A stretch of 60,387 bases of DNA from a virus: positions 1-60,387 of IMG/VR virus record IMGVR_UViG_3300050014_001170; one strand, written 5' to 3'. Shown in pieces: positions 57,982 through 60,387 of this stretch; the first letter of the stretch is position 1; each line of letters opens with the position of its first letter. A program made the translations under genes and the position numbers. Under the pieces are notes generated by a model, which saw only the letters and a list, made by a program, of their open reading frames with translations, was not told the DNA's origin and ran no database searches.

Positions 57982-58823
57982 AAGATTTTAGCCAATACAA
58001 ATTAAATGTTCTTCCTAGTCCCAAAAATAAAAGAGATTGGTTAGCATCTGAGATTTATCCTAGAGCAATATTACCAGAAGTGGTTGATTATCGTCCTCAA
58101 ATGCAACCTATTAGGGATCAAGGCGATCAAGGATCGTGTGCAGCTATGGCCGGTGCTGCAATGAAAGAGTGGCAAGAGAAACTTGACATGAATCTTAATG
58201 AGTACATGAGTCCTCAATTTATTTATAATAGCAGAGAAGATCTGAATGAAGAAGGAATGTACATGAGAGATCTTATGGCAGTATTGAAGGAAAAAGGGGA
58301 TTGTTTAGAAATAATGTTTCCTTATGGAAACATGGAATTACCATCTATTGATGCTCTTATGAATGCTTCTCTTTATAAGATATTGAATTATGCGTTCATT
58401 GATATAATTGATGATTTAAAATTATCTCTTTATTCTAATGGTCCTTGTATTATTGCAGTTCCAGTCTATAACTTTACAGAACGTATGTGGTTTCAGGGAT
58501 CAAAACAAAATCTTCTGGGCGGCCATGCATTATGTGTAGTAGGTTATAATAAAGATGGATTCATTATTAGAAATTCTTGGGGTACTGATTGGGGTCAAAA
58601 TGGTTATTGCATTATGTCTTATGATGATTTTGGTTTACAATGGGAATTATGGACTACTGTTGATGCAAGATCTTATAATCCACCAGTTCCACCAACACCT
58701 CCAGAACCACCAACCCCACCAACACCACCGGATCCACCTATTCCGCCAACACCTCCGGATCCACCAGTTCCACCAGAGCCTGAAAGAAAAGGTTGTTTTG
58801 CAAAGATTTTCGGAATTTCTTAA
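57978..58823 (+). CDS. papain-like (C1A) cysteine peptidase with proline-rich tail (281 aa)
   Basis: DYRPQMQPIRDQGDQGSCAAMAGAAM has catalytic Cys (C54), GGHALCVVGYN the His and IIRNSWGTDWGQNGY the Asn, a normal NSWG. After residue 230 there is a tail of PPxPP repeats (with Pro-Glu and Pro-Asp) ending ERKGCFAKIFGIS. Paralogue of 46285, with a better conserved active site. No signal peptide. Confidence 0.85.
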   Translation: MKDFSQYKLNVLPSPKNKRDWLASEIYPRAILPEVVDYRPQMQPIRDQGDQGSCAAMAGAAMKEWQEKLDMNLNEYMSPQFIYNSREDLNEEGMYMRDLMAVLKEKGDCLEIMFPYGNMELPSIDALMNASLYKILNYAFIDIIDDLKLSLYSNGPCIIAVPVYNFTERMWFQGSKQNLLGGHALCVVGYNKDGFIIRNSWGTDWGQNGYCIMSYDDFGLQWELWTTVDARSYNPPVPPTPPEPPTPPTPPDPPIPPTPPDPPVPPEPERKGCFAKIFGIS

Positions 58824-58838
58824 TTTATATAAATTGTT

Positions 58839-58891
58839 AATTGCTAACCGTTCAGTCGGAAAGTATACATAACTTAAAGCCACTAGCAATT
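58839..58891 (+). ncRNA. small structured RNA with 8-bp closing helix
   Basis: AATTGCTA at 58839 pairs perfectly with TAGCAATT at 58884; inside ACCG...CGG and AAGT/ACTT stems. Lies between genes. Confidence 0.45.
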
Positions 58892-58923
58892 TTTATTATT
58901 AATTACATTAAATACAAAATAAC

Positions 58924-59160
58924 ATGAAATCAAAAATGCCATACATTCTTACAGGATTATCTATTTTAGCTGAATTCTTTGTTATTGCAGTTTGTGTTTT
59001 CCTCGCTATTTTTACTCCTAAAGAGGAAACAGCTTTAAGATGCATTCTCTATGCATTTATAATCTGGCACTTATTTTTGGATCCAACGGGTCTATTTCAA
59101 ATGTTTACTCCTAAAAAACTTAAGGAAAGATTTCAATCTTTGAAAAATTCTTTTTCTTAA
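58924..59160 (+). CDS. small membrane protein (78 aa)
   Basis: Two membrane segments (ILTGLSILAEFFVIAVCVFLAIF and CILYAFIIWHLFLDP), then a basic end (KKLKERFQSLKNSFS). Unknown function. Confidence 0.6.
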   Translation: MKSKMPYILTGLSILAEFFVIAVCVFLAIFTPKEETALRCILYAFIIWHLFLDPTGLFQMFTPKKLKERFQSLKNSFS

Positions 59161-59162
59161 CA

Positions 59163-59219
59163 TTTAACCTATATTTAACAGGAACCATTTTTCTGGTTCA
59201 ATTTAATTTTGTATATTAC
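59163..59219 (+). promoter_or_regulatory. TTAAC-doublet promoter, degenerate -7 box
   Basis: AAC of the boxes at 59166-59168 and 59177-59179 (11 nt), 33 nt to TATATTAC at 59212-59219. A GGAACC/GGTTC hairpin lies between. Confidence 0.55.
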
Positions 59220-59245
59220 ATTATTATTTAATTTAAAACTTATTT

Positions 59246-59452
59246 ATGAAAAAAATTATTACTAGACCTAAAATAGGAGATACTAGGATATATTTTACTT
59301 TTATCCTATTTCCAAAAACCCTTCAAAATAATGGAAACTGGATTAAAAGATGGTGCGAAAAAGTTCAAATTTTAGAGAGGTATTGTCTTGGGGTAGGACA
59401 AGACGATAACAATAAATGGGTCGATCAATCTTGGGCAGATTTACATTATTAA
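59246..59452 (+). CDS. small protein (68 aa)
   Basis: Basic, aromatic-rich (RPKIGDTRIYFTFILFPKTLQNNGNWIKRWCEK). Unknown function; behind a boxed promoter. Confidence 0.5.
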   Translation: MKKIITRPKIGDTRIYFTFILFPKTLQNNGNWIKRWCEKVQILERYCLGVGQDDNNKWVDQSWADLHY

Positions 59453-59499
59453 ATATTCACTTATAATTCTAAATTTATTATTAATCAAAATTGAAAACT

Positions 59500-60387
59500 A
59501 TGGCAGAAGGTAGAAGTGGTGATCTTGTTTTATCGCAAGGAACATACGTATTACTTCAAGACGGAGCTACAGGACAGGTAGAAGTTGTTACTGGTCCTTT
59601 TAAAGTTTCTCTTGCAGACACAGATCGACCAGTCATTTATGACAGGGAATCTCGTTTATTCTCTCCAACAACAGCAGACAAAGCTATTAGAGTTTGTCCA
59701 GCTGCAGATGAAGGGCAATATCTTGTTTTAACTAATCCATCCTCAGAGGATAATGGTGTAAAACATCCAGGAAAAGGAAAACAACCTACAATGGATCTTA
59801 CAATGGGAAGCAAAATTAATCTTCCGGGACCAGTAGTTTTTGCACTTTTTCCAGGTCAAGTAGCTGAAGTTATTGATGGGCATCAGCTTAAATCCAATGA
59901 ATATCTTCTTATTCGTATCTATAGCGAAAAGAAAGCAAAGGAAAATATTAAGAATTCAGTGGTAAAAGCTGCAGAAGGAACTGAAGAAAAAACTGGAAAG
60001 AAAAAAGAACTTTTTGATGAAAAAGAAATCCGCACAGGAAATCTTCTTATTATAAAAGGCACTGATGTTTCTTTCTATATGCCTCCAACAGGTATTGAGG
60101 TTCTTGAGGAAAAAGGAAAATACACCAGAGACGCTGTCACTTTGGAAAGACTTGAATATTGCATTCTTCTTGATCAAAATGGTGACAAACGCTATGTAAA
60201 AGGCCCGGATGTTGTATTTCCAAAACCAACTGAGGTATTCATTCAGTATAAAAATCAGAATGTTTTCAGAGCAATCGAACTCAATGAAGCAATGGGTATT
60301 TATATCAAAGTTATTGCTGATTATGAAGAAGACGGAAAAAAATATATTGCTGGTGAAGAACTTTTTATTACCGGAAACGAACAAAAA
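59500..60387 (+). CDS. major-vault-protein-like repeat protein, 3' end outside the window
   Basis: ATG at 59500 opens 296 codons to the window edge. The sequence has MVP-type repeats: LVLSQGTYVLLQDGATGQVEVVTGPF near the start and RLEYCILLDQNGDKRYVKGPDVVFPKPTEVF later, with the G-x-x-x-V-x-GP-x-x-x-x-P pattern of vault shell repeats. Between them is a charged segment and a band-like part. I would expect an SPFH-related shoulder downstream, outside the window. Function in phages unknown. Confidence 0.6.
   Translation, partial: MAEGRSGDLVLSQGTYVLLQDGATGQVEVVTGPFKVSLADTDRPVIYDRESRLFSPTTADKAIRVCPAADEGQYLVLTNPSSEDNGVKHPGKGKQPTMDLTMGSKINLPGPVVFALFPGQVAEVIDGHQLKSNEYLLIRIYSEKKAKENIKNSVVKAAEGTEEKTGKKKELFDEKEIRTGNLLIIKGTDVSFYMPPTGIEVLEEKGKYTRDAVTLERLEYCILLDQNGDKRYVKGPDVVFPKPTEVFIQYKNQNVFRAIELNEAMGIYIKVIADYEEDGKKYIAGEELFITGNEQK

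Noticed and set aside
59956-60384. Minus-strand open frame of 142 codons rich in Phe/Ser
   Set aside because: It is the antisense of the vault-like gene; composition is that of reversed Glu/Lys-rich coding sequence.

Overview
The window is a piece of a large, AT-rich tailed-phage genome whose host is very probably a member of the Bacteroidetes, Flavobacterium-like. Three things point there. Promoters follow the Bacteroidetes form TAnnTTTG, with no sigma-70 -10/-35 pair. Several secreted genes are of Bacteroidetes type: a PorP/SprF protein, a gliding-motility-type C-terminal sorting domain, and a common Bacteroidetes small secreted protein. Replication genes are T4-like: a clamp loader ATPase, an RNase H-type 5' exonuclease and T4 Rnl1. 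Genes are tightly packed with ATGA/TAATG overlaps. The standard genetic code is used.

Layout. (1) 1-8991, minus strand: tail-fibre/adhesin block of six large repeat-rich proteins. (2) 9094-17914, mostly minus: small accessory genes including an HD hydrolase, a SEC-C protein, a dual-specificity phosphatase, an Rnl1-type RNA ligase and three homing endonucleases or remnants. (3) 17915-18223: divergent control region where gene direction flips, with a GC-rich palindrome. (4) 18224-23865, plus: YkuK-like RNase H fold, an HNH-RNA ligase fusion, a KH protein and an R2K-type ATP-grasp enzyme. (5) 23975-26814: four secreted or outer-membrane proteins forming what looks like a type IX secretion surface-display cassette. 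(6) 26867-35270: small genes, a membrane HExxH protein, a broken P-loop kinase, a PhoB/OmpR-like regulator and an RlaP nucleotidyltransferase. (7) 35273-48270: membrane protein, NadD and Nudix enzymes, clamp loader, 5' exonuclease, NfeD plus flotillin, glucosaminidase and a papain-like peptidase. (8) 48360-57540: an array of about 18 tRNA genes interleaved with homing endonucleases and many strongly structured, unassigned RNAs, including one noncoding transcript unit of about 1 kb. (9) 57565-60387: possible holin, a second papain-like peptidase and the start of a major-vault-protein-like protein.

How it may work together. A phage regulator at 31132 has a PhoB-type DNA-binding domain and a receiver without the phospho-acceptor. 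It lies behind a promoter carrying two TTAAC boxes one helical turn apart, 33 nt upstream of TAnnTTTG. The same arrangement precedes at least six other transcription units in the window, with two more in the opposite box orientation, which suggests one regulon covering secreted proteins, replication genes and the large noncoding RNA. RNA ligases, RlaP, a kinase relic and the tRNA array suggest investment in tRNA supply and repair. Several noncoding elements carry short stretches that I recognise from memory as conserved 23S rRNA sequence. Functions were assigned by reading motifs only; no database search was run.
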